Source: Bacteroidaceae bacterium (lineage in GTDB: Bacteria; Bacteroidota; Bacteroidia; Bacteroidales; Bacteroidaceae). Taken from it: a DNA stretch of 64,000 bases. The notes under the pieces are model-generated. The model ran no database searches, was not told the DNA's origin, and saw nothing but the letters and a program-made list of their open reading frames with translations. Both the position numbers and the translations under genes were made by a program. The DNA lies in assembly GCA_902362375.1 (NCBI GenBank), contig CABIVS010000002.1, positions 146,757 to 210,756 on the forward strand. Direction: 5' to 3'. This document shows, one piece after another, positions 22,013 to 30,330 of the stretch; position 1 is the first letter of the stretch, and each line of letters opens with the position of its first letter.

Positions 22013-22612
22013 ATGTTCGCAGGCTTCAATTGGCAACAGATGATCAGTGCGTTTATCGTACTTTTTGCCGTGATAGACATTATCGGCTCTATACCTATTA
22101 TAATTAACCTGAAAGAAAAAGGGAAAGATGTGAATGCAATGAAAGCTACTGTCATCTCTTTTGCTTTGCTGATCGGATTTTTCTATGCGGGAGATATGAT
22201 GCTGAAACTCTTCCATGTAGATATTGAGTCGTTTGCAGTAGCCGGCGCATTTGTCATTTTCCTCATGTCTTTGGAGATGATTCTGGATATTGAGATTTTC
22301 AAGAACCAGGGTCCTATCAAAGAAGCAACTTTGGTACCGCTCGTCTTTCCTCTGTTGGCAGGTGCCGGAGCTTTCACCACTTTGCTTTCTCTCCGGGCGG
22401 AATATGCCAGTGTTAATATCATTATAGCTTTAGTCTTGAACATGATCTGGGTTTACTTTGTAGTGAGTATGACCGGTCGTGTAGAACGTTTCCTGGGAAA
22501 AGGAGGTATTTATATTATTCGTAAGTTCTTCGGCATCATCTTATTGGCTATATCTGTAAGATTGTTTACGGCAAATATAACGTTATTGATTGAGGCGTTG
22601 CATCGGTCTTGA
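22013..22612 (+). CDS. MarC family membrane protein
   Basis: This 199-aa inner-membrane protein belongs to the MarC/UPF0056 (YchE/YhgN) family with about six transmembrane helices. Typical segments are FIVLFAVIDIIGSIPIIINL at the N-terminus, GAFVIFLMSLEMILDI in the middle and PLVFPLLAGAGAFTTLLSLR, followed by a final KFFGIILLAISVRLF. The family was once linked to multiple antibiotic resistance but its function is not known. It is convergent with the rhomboid gene; the gap holds a 22-bp tandem array. Confidence 0.9.
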   Translation: MFAGFNWQQMISAFIVLFAVIDIIGSIPIIINLKEKGKDVNAMKATVISFALLIGFFYAGDMMLKLFHVDIESFAVAGAFVIFLMSLEMILDIEIFKNQGPIKEATLVPLVFPLLAGAGAFTTLLSLRAEYASVNIIIALVLNMIWVYFVVSMTGRVERFLGKGGIYIIRKFFGIILLAISVRLFTANITLLIEALHRS

Positions 22613-22654
22613 TTGAATTCAGATTATCTTATTGAACTGGAAAGCTATTATATT

Positions 22655-22746
22655 AACTGTGCCACCATGGTGGCACAGTTGTGCCACGCCTATGTCATAA
22701 TTGTGCCAATACGATGGCACAGTTGTGACAGTACGGTGGCATGAGG
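22655..22746. repeat. 22-bp degenerate tandem array A
   Basis: Four units start at 22659, 22681, 22703 and 22725, exactly 22 bases apart. Each opens GTGCCA or GTGACA; units 1 and 3 end GTGGCACAGTT or ATGGCACAGTT. The first unit plus its flank (22655-22680) is a perfect 26-base palindrome centred on CCATGG. It fills the gap between the convergent marC and rhomboid genes and could fold as a terminator for either, but there is no U-run. Confidence 0.8.
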
Positions 22747-22752
22747 TGGCAT

Positions 22753-23421
22753 TTATAATGGTTCTTTCTCTTCTTTTTCCTCTTCTGCCGTTGCTGTCGT
22801 TACTTCTTCTATATTCTCTTCTTCTTCCGCTTCGTCTGCAAAAGGTTCCGGTCGTTGTGGACCGTGATTGACGAAAACGAAAGCACAGAATGTTCCTATA
22901 ACTCCACCGCTGAGATGACCTTCCCACGACATATTGGTGGGGGAGAAATAAGGAAACATATGCCATATAATTCCTCCATACAAAAAGGTGACGAGTAGAG
23001 AAATGGCAATGAGTGGAACATATTTGCGGAGAATACCACTGAAAAAGAGAAAGAAGGCAAGTCCGTAAATCAATCCGCTGGCACCGATGTGCCATCCCGG
23101 TTTTCCGATCAGGAAAGTTAGTAGTCCGCCTCCTAGCCAGATTAGGATGAAAATTTTATTTGCTATCCCCCGGTAAAAGTAAAAAAGACACCATGACAAG
23201 AAAAATAAAGGGATTGTGTTTGCCAGTAAATGACTGAATCCGCTGTGTATCAGCGGGTGAGTTAAAATACCTACCAGTCCCCGTTTCTCCATAGGATATA
23301 CCCCCAAGCGAGAGAAGTCCCAGTCCATTCCGACTTCCATAATCTTGAGTAAATAGAGGATAAAAATAAGGAACAAAGGCTTTGCTGCAGCCAGCATGAT
23401 ACGCTGAATATCTTGCTTCAT
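22753..23421 (-). CDS. Rhomboid family intramembrane serine protease
   Basis: This protein is 222 aa from the ATG at 23421; the frame extends to a GTG at 23469, which I reject. It has about six transmembrane helices. The catalytic Ser lies in the GxSG motif of WHIGASGLIYGLAFF and the catalytic His in SWEGHLSGGVIG. The usual His/Asn oxyanion segment is HPLIHSGFSHLLANTIPLFF. The C-terminal tail after the last helix is acidic (EEENIEEVTTATAEEEKEEKE). Rhomboids cleave transmembrane segments of membrane proteins; the substrate here is unknown. Confidence 0.92.
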   Translation of the reverse strand: MKQDIQRIMLAAAKPLFLIFILYLLKIMEVGMDWDFSRLGVYPMEKRGLVGILTHPLIHSGFSHLLANTIPLFFLSWCLFYFYRGIANKIFILIWLGGGLLTFLIGKPGWHIGASGLIYGLAFFLFFSGILRKYVPLIAISLLVTFLYGGIIWHMFPYFSPTNMSWEGHLSGGVIGTFCAFVFVNHGPQRPEPFADEAEEEENIEEVTTATAEEEKEEKEPL

Positions 23422-23498
23422 GACATTCTTTTCTTTAGATATTTTACGCAATACTACGAATATTTGCACAAAATCTGAAAATAAAAAGCCTTTTTATT

Positions 23499-23527
23499 TT
23501 TGTTTTTATCTATAATTTGTACATTTG
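23499..23527 (+). promoter_or_regulatory. Probable promoter of the glycogen-debranching operon
   Basis: TTTG (23499-23502), 17 bases, then TACATTTG (23520-23527). The spacing is slightly short. It would leave a leader of about 100 bases before the start at 23635. Confidence 0.5.
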
Positions 23528-23634
23528 GGCGTTATACCCGTTGTATATGATGCTACAGCCAATATATACGGTATGTAACAATAAATAGATATACGATATA
23601 ATGACCAATAATTAACCTTTAATAATGCACAACT

Positions 23635-25572
23635 ATGAGTTATTTACGATTTGACAAGACCCTCATGACGAATCTGGAAGAATCTCTTCAAAGAGAAATC
23701 CTCCGGACGAACAAAGCAGGAGCTTATCATTGTACGACGATTGTTGATTGTAACACACGCAAATATCACGGCCTGTTGGTGATTCCAGTTCCCAATCTCG
23801 ACGATGAAAATCATGTGCTGCTATCTTCTCTTGATGAAACGGTAATTCAACACGGTGCGGAGTTTAACTTGGGGTTGCACAAATATCAAGGAAACAACTT
23901 TAGTCCTAACGGACACAAGTATATCCGTGAGTTTGACTGTGAGCATATCCCGGCAACAACTTACCGTGTCGGAGGTGTTATCCTCCGCAAAGAAAAAATC
24001 TTTGTACATCATGAAAATAGAATCCTGATTCGTTATACGTTACTTGATGCGCATTCGGCCACAACCTTGCGCTTTCGCCCGTTCCTCGCTTTCAGGAGTG
24101 TACGCGAGTACACACATGAAAATGGGCAGGCAAGCCGCGAGTATCAACTTGTGGAAAATGGTATTAAAACCTGTATGTATCCCGGCTATCCGGAACTTTA
24201 TATGCAGTTGAATAAAAAGTGTGAGTTCCATTTCATGCCTGACTGGTATCGGGGGATTGAATACCCGAAAGAGCAAGAACGAGGGTATGACTTCAATGAA
24301 GACCTTTATGTTCCCGGTTATTTTGAGGTGGATATAAAGAAAGGGGAGAGTATCGTATTCTCTGCCGGAACTTCAGAAGTGACTCCCCGTAGATTGAAAC
24401 AGACATTTGAGGCTGAAGTGGCTGATCGTACCCCGCGTGATAGCTTTTATCACTGCCTGAAGAATTCCGCTCATCAGTTCCATAACCAACAGGAAGACGA
24501 ACATTATATTCTTGCCGGTTATCCGTGGTTTAAGTGTCGTGCGCGTGATATGTTCATTGCACTGCCGGGGCTGACGCTTGCGCTCGATGAGGTCGACCAG
24601 TTTGAGGATGTGATGAAAACGGCGGAAAAAGCGATTCGCAACTTTATTAATGAAGAACCTGTCGGATACAAGATTTATGAAATGGAGCATCCGGACGTTT
24701 TGCTTTGGGCTGTCTGGGCTTTGCAGCAATATGCAAAAGAGACTTCCCGTGAGCAATGTCGTCAGAAATATGGAGAACTCCTGAAAGATATGATGGAGTT
24801 TATCCGTCAGCGGAAACATGAGAATCTCTTTTTGCATGACAATGGATTACTTTTTGCTAACGGTACGGATAAGGCGATTACATGGATGAACTCTACTGTG
24901 AACGGACATCCGGTGATTCCTCGTACAGGATATATTGTTGAATTTAATGCGTTGTGGTATAATGCGTTGCGTTTCATCGCTGATTTGGTGCGCGAAGGGG
25001 GAGACGTATACTTGGCGGATGAACTCGATGCGCAGGCGGAAGTAACCGGAAAGTCTTTTGTCGAGGTATTCCGTAACGAATATGGTTATCTGCTTGATTA
25101 TGTTGACGGTAATATGATGGATTGGAGTGTACGTCCTAACATGATATTTGCCGTAGCGTTTGATTATTCTCCTTTGGATCGTGCACAAAAGAAACAGGTG
25201 CTTGATATTGTGACCAAAGAGCTGCTCACTCCGAAAGGAATTCGTTCGTTGAGTCCGAAGAGTGGTGGATATAATCCTAACTATGTGGGTCCGCAGATAC
25301 AACGGGATTATGCTTATCATCAGGGAACTGCTTGGCCTTGGTTGATGGGATTCTATCTGGAAGCTTATCTTCGAATTTATAAGATGAGCGGATTGTCATT
25401 TGTTGAACGCCAGCTTATTAGTTATGATGACGAGATGACAAGCCATTGTGTTGGTTCCATTCCCGAGTTGTTCGATGGGAACCCGCCTTTCAAAGGACGT
25501 GGCGCGGTGTCGTTCGCGATGAATGTAGCAGAAATACTGCGTGTCTTAAAGCTACTGTCTAAGTATTATTAA
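23635..25572 (+). CDS. Glycogen debranching enzyme (amylo-alpha-1,6-glucosidase, GH133-like)
   Basis: This 645-aa enzyme has an N-terminal glycogen-debranching domain (residues about 15-230; KAGAYHCTTIVDCNTRKYHGLLV) and a C-terminal (alpha/alpha)6 barrel (residues about 280-640). The barrel carries YPWFKCRARDMFIALPGLTL, GYIVEFNALWYNALRF and QRDYAYHQGTAWPWLMGFYLE, as in the archaeal/bacterial GDE family. Family members remove alpha-1,6 branch stubs from glycogen. It is the first gene of a three-gene set with a GT4 and a GH57 protein, spaced 16 and 17 bases. No signal peptide is present, so it acts on intracellular glucan. Confidence 0.92.
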   Translation: MSYLRFDKTLMTNLEESLQREILRTNKAGAYHCTTIVDCNTRKYHGLLVIPVPNLDDENHVLLSSLDETVIQHGAEFNLGLHKYQGNNFSPNGHKYIREFDCEHIPATTYRVGGVILRKEKIFVHHENRILIRYTLLDAHSATTLRFRPFLAFRSVREYTHENGQASREYQLVENGIKTCMYPGYPELYMQLNKKCEFHFMPDWYRGIEYPKEQERGYDFNEDLYVPGYFEVDIKKGESIVFSAGTSEVTPRRLKQTFEAEVADRTPRDSFYHCLKNSAHQFHNQQEDEHYILAGYPWFKCRARDMFIALPGLTLALDEVDQFEDVMKTAEKAIRNFINEEPVGYKIYEMEHPDVLLWAVWALQQYAKETSREQCRQKYGELLKDMMEFIRQRKHENLFLHDNGLLFANGTDKAITWMNSTVNGHPVIPRTGYIVEFNALWYNALRFIADLVREGGDVYLADELDAQAEVTGKSFVEVFRNEYGYLLDYVDGNMMDWSVRPNMIFAVAFDYSPLDRAQKKQVLDIVTKELLTPKGIRSLSPKSGGYNPNYVGPQIQRDYAYHQGTAWPWLMGFYLEAYLRIYKMSGLSFVERQLISYDDEMTSHCVGSIPELFDGNPPFKGRGAVSFAMNVAEILRVLKLLSKYY

Positions 25573-25588
25573 AAAAGGAGGAACGAAG

Positions 25589-26854
25589 ATGAAAGTTTTA
25601 ATGTTTGGATGGGAATTCCCTCCCAAAATATATGGTGGTCTTGCGGTTGCTTCTTATGGAATAACTAAAGGATTGAGTCTGCAAGGTGATATGGAGACGA
25701 TTTTCTGTATGCCTAAGCCTAGCGGCGAAGAAGAAAAGTTCTTGAAAATAATCGGTATGAATCAAGTACCCATCGTATGGCGTGATGTCCACTACGATTA
25801 CTTGAAGTCCCGTTTGTTGGAAATGACACCGGAGGAGTATTATTCTTTCCGTGATCATATCTATGCCGATTTTTCTTATATGCATGTGAATGATTTGGGA
25901 TGTATGGAATTTGCAGGTGGCTATCCCGGGAACTTGCACGAAGAAATTAATAATTTCTCGATCATTGCCGGAGTAGTAGCCCGTCAGCAGGAGTTTGATA
26001 TTATTCATGCTCACGACTGGCTCACTTACCCTGCCGGTGTACATGCCAAGATGGTAAGTGGAAAGCCGCTTTGTATCCATGTGCATGCCACTGATTTTGA
26101 CCGTTCTCGTGGCAAAGTCAATCCTACTGTTTATTCGATTGAGAAGAATGGTATGGATCATGCCGATTGTATCATGTGCGTGTCCGAGTTGACTCGCCGC
26201 ACTGTTATTAACGAGTATCATCAGGACCCTAGAAAAGTATTTGCAATGCATAATGCTGTTTATCCATTGTCGCAGGAGCTGCTGGACATTCCACGTCCCG
26301 ATCATTCAAAAGAAAAGGTGGTCACTTTCCTCGGACGTATTACGATGCAGAAAGGGCCGGAATATTTTGTAGAAGCTGCTGCTCTTGTGTTGCGTCGTAC
26401 TCGTAATATTCGTTTCGTTATGGCTGGCTCGGGTGATATGTTGAATGCCATGATCAATCTGGTGGCCGAGCGTGGTATTGCTGACCGGTTTCATTTCCCT
26501 GGTTTTATGAAAGGTAAGCAGGTATATGAAGTTTATAAGAACAGTGATGTGTTTGTCATGCCGTCTGTCTCTGAACCTTTCGGTATTGCTCCATTGGAGG
26601 CGATGCAGTGTGGAACGCCTTCCATCATTTCTAAGCAGTCAGGGTGTGGCGAGATTCTTGATAAGGTGATAAAAACTGACTACTGGGATATTCATGCAAT
26701 GGCTGACGCTATCCACTCTCTTTGTACTAATCCGTCTCTTTTCGAATACCTCAAGGAAGAAGGTAAGAAAGAAGTAGATGGGATTACTTGGGAAAAAGTC
26801 GGCTTGAGAATCCGTGCTCTCTATGATGCTGTGTTAAGAAACTATGGTAAATAA
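25589..26854 (+). CDS. GT4-type glycosyltransferase, glycogen synthase-like
   Basis: This 421-aa GT-B glycosyltransferase begins MKVLMFGWEFPPKIYGGLAVA, the glycine-rich N-terminal motif of the glycogen-synthase-like GT4 group. Further features are DIIHAHDWLTYPAGVHAK, the second Rossmann domain starting VVTFLGRITMQKGPEYFVEA, and the E-x7-E donor-site motif SEPFGIAPLEAM. A good Shine-Dalgarno (AAAGGAGG) precedes the ATG. Its place between debranching enzyme and GH57 amylase points to alpha-glucan synthesis, but the donor (UDP- or ADP-glucose) cannot be read from sequence. No glgC is seen nearby. Confidence 0.88.
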   Translation: MKVLMFGWEFPPKIYGGLAVASYGITKGLSLQGDMETIFCMPKPSGEEEKFLKIIGMNQVPIVWRDVHYDYLKSRLLEMTPEEYYSFRDHIYADFSYMHVNDLGCMEFAGGYPGNLHEEINNFSIIAGVVARQQEFDIIHAHDWLTYPAGVHAKMVSGKPLCIHVHATDFDRSRGKVNPTVYSIEKNGMDHADCIMCVSELTRRTVINEYHQDPRKVFAMHNAVYPLSQELLDIPRPDHSKEKVVTFLGRITMQKGPEYFVEAAALVLRRTRNIRFVMAGSGDMLNAMINLVAERGIADRFHFPGFMKGKQVYEVYKNSDVFVMPSVSEPFGIAPLEAMQCGTPSIISKQSGCGEILDKVIKTDYWDIHAMADAIHSLCTNPSLFEYLKEEGKKEVDGITWEKVGLRIRALYDAVLRNYGK

Positions 26855-26871
26855 CAAAACAATAAATAAAA

Positions 26872-28326
26872 ATGAGAACTATCTGTCTTTATTTTGAAAT
26901 ACATCAAATTATCCATTTGAAACGCTATCGTTTCTTCGATATTGGTAATGATCATTATTATTACGATGATTATGCGAATGAAACGGGTATGAATGAGGTC
27001 GCTGAACGTTCATATATTCCTGCTCTCAATACTTTAATTGAGATGGTGAAGAACTCGGGGGGGGGCTTTAAAGTAGCGCTTTCTATCTCGGGGGTAGCCT
27101 TGGAACAATTGGAAATTCATGCTCCGGCAGTCATTGATTTATTGCATCAGTTGAATGAAACAGGATGTTGTGAGTTCTTGTGTGAACCTTATTCACATGG
27201 TTTGTCTTCACTTGCCAACGAGGATTGCTTCCGCGAAGAAGTGCTTCGTCAACGTGATAAGATGAAACAGATGTTTGGTAAAGAACCGAAAGTGTTCCGC
27301 AATTCTAGTCTGATTTATTCTGATGAAATTGGTGGCTTGGTAGCTTCTATGGGTTTTAAGGGGATGTTAACGGAAGGTGCTAAACATGTGTTGGGATGGA
27401 AGAGTCCGCATTATGTCTATCACTGTAATCAAGCTCCCAGTCTTAAGCTTTTGTTGAGAGATTTCAAACTTTCTGACGATATCAGCTTGCGTTTCTCCAA
27501 TTCGGATTGGGCGGAATATCCTTTGTTCGCTGATAAATATATTAATTGGATCGATGCATTACCGCAAGAAGAACAAGTAATTAATATCTTCATGGAATTG
27601 AGCGCACTTGGTATGGCTCAACCGTTATCTTCTAATATTCTTGAATTCTTGAAAGCATTACCGGAATGCGCAAAGGCTAAGGGAATCACTTTCTCTACAC
27701 CGACAGAAATTGTAACGAAGTTGAAATCAGTGTCACAGCTTGATGTTGCATATCCGATGTCATGGGTAGATGAAGAAAGAGATACTAGTTGTTGGCTAGG
27801 TAATGTTATGCAACGCGAGGCTTTCAATAAATTGTATAGTGTAGCTGAACGTGTGCATTTGTGTGACGACCGTCGTATCAAACAGGATTGGGATTATTTG
27901 CAGGCTAGTAATAACTTCCGTTTCATGACAACGAAGAATAATGGTATGTGGCTGAATCGTGGGATCTATGATTCTCCTTATGATGCTTTCACCAACTATA
28001 TGAATATTCTGGGTGACTTTATCAAACGGGTAGATGCACTATATCCTGCTGATGTAGACAGTGAAGAATTAAATTCTTTGTTGACTACAATTAAGAACCA
28101 GGGAGATGAGATTACCGAGTTGGAAAAAGAAGTGGCTAAATGGCAGGCAAAAGCAGAAGCGGCAAAGAAAACGACAGTCAAAAAGGCTGCTGATGCTAAA
28201 GAACCGGCAGTAAAAGAGAAAGCTGTTGCTAAATCAAAGCCTGCTGCAAAGAAAGCTGAAGCTAAGAAAGCAGTTGCGGAGCCGAAGAAGGCTACAGGTA
28301 AAGCTAAAAAGGCTGCTGCTAAGTAG
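26872..28326 (+). CDS. GH57 family alpha-amylase-like protein with Lys/Ala-rich tail
   Basis: This 484-aa protein has a GH57 catalytic domain over roughly residues 1-400. The first family motif is seen as YFEIHQIIHL, the likely nucleophile-containing segment is FLCEPYSHGLSS, and the acid region includes EGAKHVLGWKSPHYVY. GH57 enzymes cleave or transfer alpha-1,4/1,6-glucans. After a short coiled-coil (LLTTIKNQGDEITELEKEVA) comes a tail of about 60 residues rich in Lys and Ala, resembling a histone H1 tail. A run of nine G lies at 27057-27065 within codons for Ser-Gly-Gly-Gly; the frame continues correctly past it. It closes the three-gene operon and is followed by a terminator. Confidence 0.87.
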   Translation: MRTICLYFEIHQIIHLKRYRFFDIGNDHYYYDDYANETGMNEVAERSYIPALNTLIEMVKNSGGGFKVALSISGVALEQLEIHAPAVIDLLHQLNETGCCEFLCEPYSHGLSSLANEDCFREEVLRQRDKMKQMFGKEPKVFRNSSLIYSDEIGGLVASMGFKGMLTEGAKHVLGWKSPHYVYHCNQAPSLKLLLRDFKLSDDISLRFSNSDWAEYPLFADKYINWIDALPQEEQVINIFMELSALGMAQPLSSNILEFLKALPECAKAKGITFSTPTEIVTKLKSVSQLDVAYPMSWVDEERDTSCWLGNVMQREAFNKLYSVAERVHLCDDRRIKQDWDYLQASNNFRFMTTKNNGMWLNRGIYDSPYDAFTNYMNILGDFIKRVDALYPADVDSEELNSLLTTIKNQGDEITELEKEVAKWQAKAEAAKKTTVKKAADAKEPAVKEKAVAKSKPAAKKAEAKKAVAEPKKATGKAKKAAAK

Positions 28327-28360
28327 AAGAATAAGAAATTATTATGTTTATTATATTGGG

Positions 28361-28396
28361 ACCGTGAGTGAGATAAAATCAAACTCACGGTTTTTT
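28361..28396 (+). terminator. Terminator of the debranching/GT4/GH57 operon
   Basis: ACCGTGAGT (28361-28369) pairs with ACTCACGGT (28383-28391), followed by TTTTT. Confidence 0.85.
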
Positions 28397-28441
28397 GTGT
28401 GGATTAAGTCGAAACCTTTGTTGGCAGATATTCTTCTGCAA

Positions 28442-28529
28442 GATAGTAACACCATCCGATAAAATAGTAACGCTATTTGATAACGATACCGTTAATACCC
28501 CAAGCATATACCGTTGTTATTATGAAATT
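28442..28529. repeat. 22-bp degenerate tandem array C (weak)
   Basis: ATAGTAAC recurs at 28443 and 28464, GATAA at 28458 and 28479, and ATACCGTT at 28486 and 28508. The spacings are 21, 21 and 22 bases. It lies between the convergent GH57 and DUF4270 genes, between two hairpins. The units are much more degenerate than in the arrays at 22659 and 32622. Confidence 0.45.
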
Positions 28530-28555
28530 ATTCTATCTGACTTTTCTATAAATAT

Positions 28556-28610
28556 CTTATAAAACAACAGCGCAGATTACTCAATGTAACCTGTGCTGTT
28601 GTTTTATAAG
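28556..28610 (-). terminator. Hairpin terminator after the DUF4270 gene
   Basis: A perfect 16-bp stem, 28556-28571 with 28595-28610 (ends CTTATAAAAC/GTTTTATAAG), with further pairing in the loop (CAG/CTG, TTAC/GTAA). It begins 15 bases past the DUF4270 stop on the minus strand. Confidence 0.75.
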
Positions 28611-28624
28611 ATTTCAACTATTTC

Positions 28625-30310
28625 TTATTTTGATTTTGTTCCAAAGTTTGTAGAAACAACTTCAAGTTTCAATTTGTATTTATCTTGTTCTTCTTTAGGT
28701 AAAGAAGTATTTGTGGCATTTGTACCTCCCTTTAAGCGCGCATAGCCAGGTTTCAGGTCATGTTGTATGCTAATAACATTGCTCGAAGAACCATAATAGC
28801 TATTACTTGAGGAAGCATCTGTGGTTACAAGTACTGGAATAAGTATGAATTTGTTCCAATCACTATATTTTTCCCATTCTTCAATAGTATTAACCTCTTG
28901 AGTGTCTGTTTCACCTTCGGAGTTAGTTATTTGGAGAGTTATCGTCCCACTCTTGAGTTTCTTTTCTGCTTCTTCTCGTTCTCCATCTGCTAAACAATCA
29001 TTAATCATTTGAGTAATGTTGTTGAATGTATATTGAGTAAAGCTAGTAGTAGGATTAAATAGAGATGAAGTTATACCATCACTAAGTTGATTATCTTTAA
29101 AGAAACTATCTTTATATTTTTTACGTATTAATAGAACATTCTTAGGAGTAGACATGCCAAACTTCTTGTCACTGCTTTCATTATAGATAGGAATTCCTAA
29201 TTTAACCGCATTTAAAGTGTCTCCTTGGAGCTTTTCTGCTATTTGGCTAACAGGAAGAGTTAACTGTGTAAAGATGCCAGCCGGGCTTTTTAAGTAAGTC
29301 CATTTAGGCTCATTTATACATTCCTGAATTTTTTCTGTATCATTCTCCAATCGGTTGGCTTGAATAACTTCGCGGGTAGATGTGAATGAACGTCCGCTGT
29401 ATATAACAGAGTCTTTTCCGGCAGATGTGTGTAGTAGACCACCTGTTATGCTATCTCTTGCATGCTCCAAAAATGCTACATCCATTTGCATGGAACTAGT
29501 GTAGAGGATAGTACCGTCTCCATAGTCGCTTTTTACATACACTCCGGGAAATATACTTTGAAATTTCTTATATAGATCTTCTGTACGTCCTCCTTCTAAA
29601 AGTTTCAGTCCCAAATCCTGTGTTCTAGTCTGATCCAATGTAATTTTAATATAAGGAGTATATGTTGAAAGATTACGTATAGAATCACTAATAGATAAAT
29701 CAACTGCTGTATAAGATTTACTCCCTAATAAACTTGTCGTATTATCATAATATTCTGTAGGGTTGATATTGGTATAATAAGCATCTGGATCTTCGTACCA
29801 ATATTTGTTTCCTTTTTTCTTATCTAATACATACATACTTAGTCGGCAAGCTGTTAATGAATCTCCAAAATAACTGTCATACCAAAGATAAATATTGATT
29901 TGGCAATTACCAATAGGATTTCCATTATCATCTTTAATGATGGTGTAGTTACCAGATACACCTTCTGCCACATTCTCGAAATTTGTCATCATCTTTCCAG
30001 TACCACTTTCAGTGGTTCCAGAAAAAGCTGCGGGGAAAGTCATTCCTTCGGGACAGTTAAGTTGCGCCAAGAAACCTGCCTGATAAGTTCCGAATGTTTC
30101 ATCAGTGAACTTTCCTACATACCCCACATTGGTCATTGCATATATCTTACCGGCATGAACGGATTCGGTAGTTACATCAAATGTAGATAGCTTTCCATTG
30201 ATATTTTGGTCGCTTCCCGGAAACATTCCCAATCCCAGTCCGGCAGTGTTGTCATCACAACCCCAAAAGGTGATTGCCAGTAAAGCTATTAAGGCGTATT
30301 TTGCTTTCAT
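28625..30310 (-). CDS. DUF4270 family lipoprotein
   Basis: This protein is 561 aa from the ATG at 30310; the frame is open a further 17 codons without matching a signal peptide. The N-terminus MKAKYALIALLAITFWGCDD is a lipoprotein signal with Cys18, so the protein is membrane-anchored, probably on the periplasmic or outer face. The mature chain is rich in beta patterns and Ser/Thr/Tyr and matches the DUF4270 family that is restricted to Bacteroidetes. No enzymatic motif is visible. It directly follows the starch-synthase-like gene (20-base gap), which makes a shared transcript likely. The codon use looks more AT-rich than in the flanking metabolic genes. Confidence 0.8.
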   Translation of the reverse strand: MKAKYALIALLAITFWGCDDNTAGLGLGMFPGSDQNINGKLSTFDVTTESVHAGKIYAMTNVGYVGKFTDETFGTYQAGFLAQLNCPEGMTFPAAFSGTTESGTGKMMTNFENVAEGVSGNYTIIKDDNGNPIGNCQINIYLWYDSYFGDSLTACRLSMYVLDKKKGNKYWYEDPDAYYTNINPTEYYDNTTSLLGSKSYTAVDLSISDSIRNLSTYTPYIKITLDQTRTQDLGLKLLEGGRTEDLYKKFQSIFPGVYVKSDYGDGTILYTSSMQMDVAFLEHARDSITGGLLHTSAGKDSVIYSGRSFTSTREVIQANRLENDTEKIQECINEPKWTYLKSPAGIFTQLTLPVSQIAEKLQGDTLNAVKLGIPIYNESSDKKFGMSTPKNVLLIRKKYKDSFFKDNQLSDGITSSLFNPTTSFTQYTFNNITQMINDCLADGEREEAEKKLKSGTITLQITNSEGETDTQEVNTIEEWEKYSDWNKFILIPVLVTTDASSSNSYYGSSSNVISIQHDLKPGYARLKGGTNATNTSLPKEEQDKYKLKLEVVSTNFGTKSK

Positions 30311-30330
30311 GATCGTCGTATCTTGATTTT

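Noticed and set aside
27057..27065. Poly-G tract as a frameshift that breaks the GH57 gene
   Set aside because: The GH57 motifs continue in the same frame on both sides of the tract and the protein has normal length.
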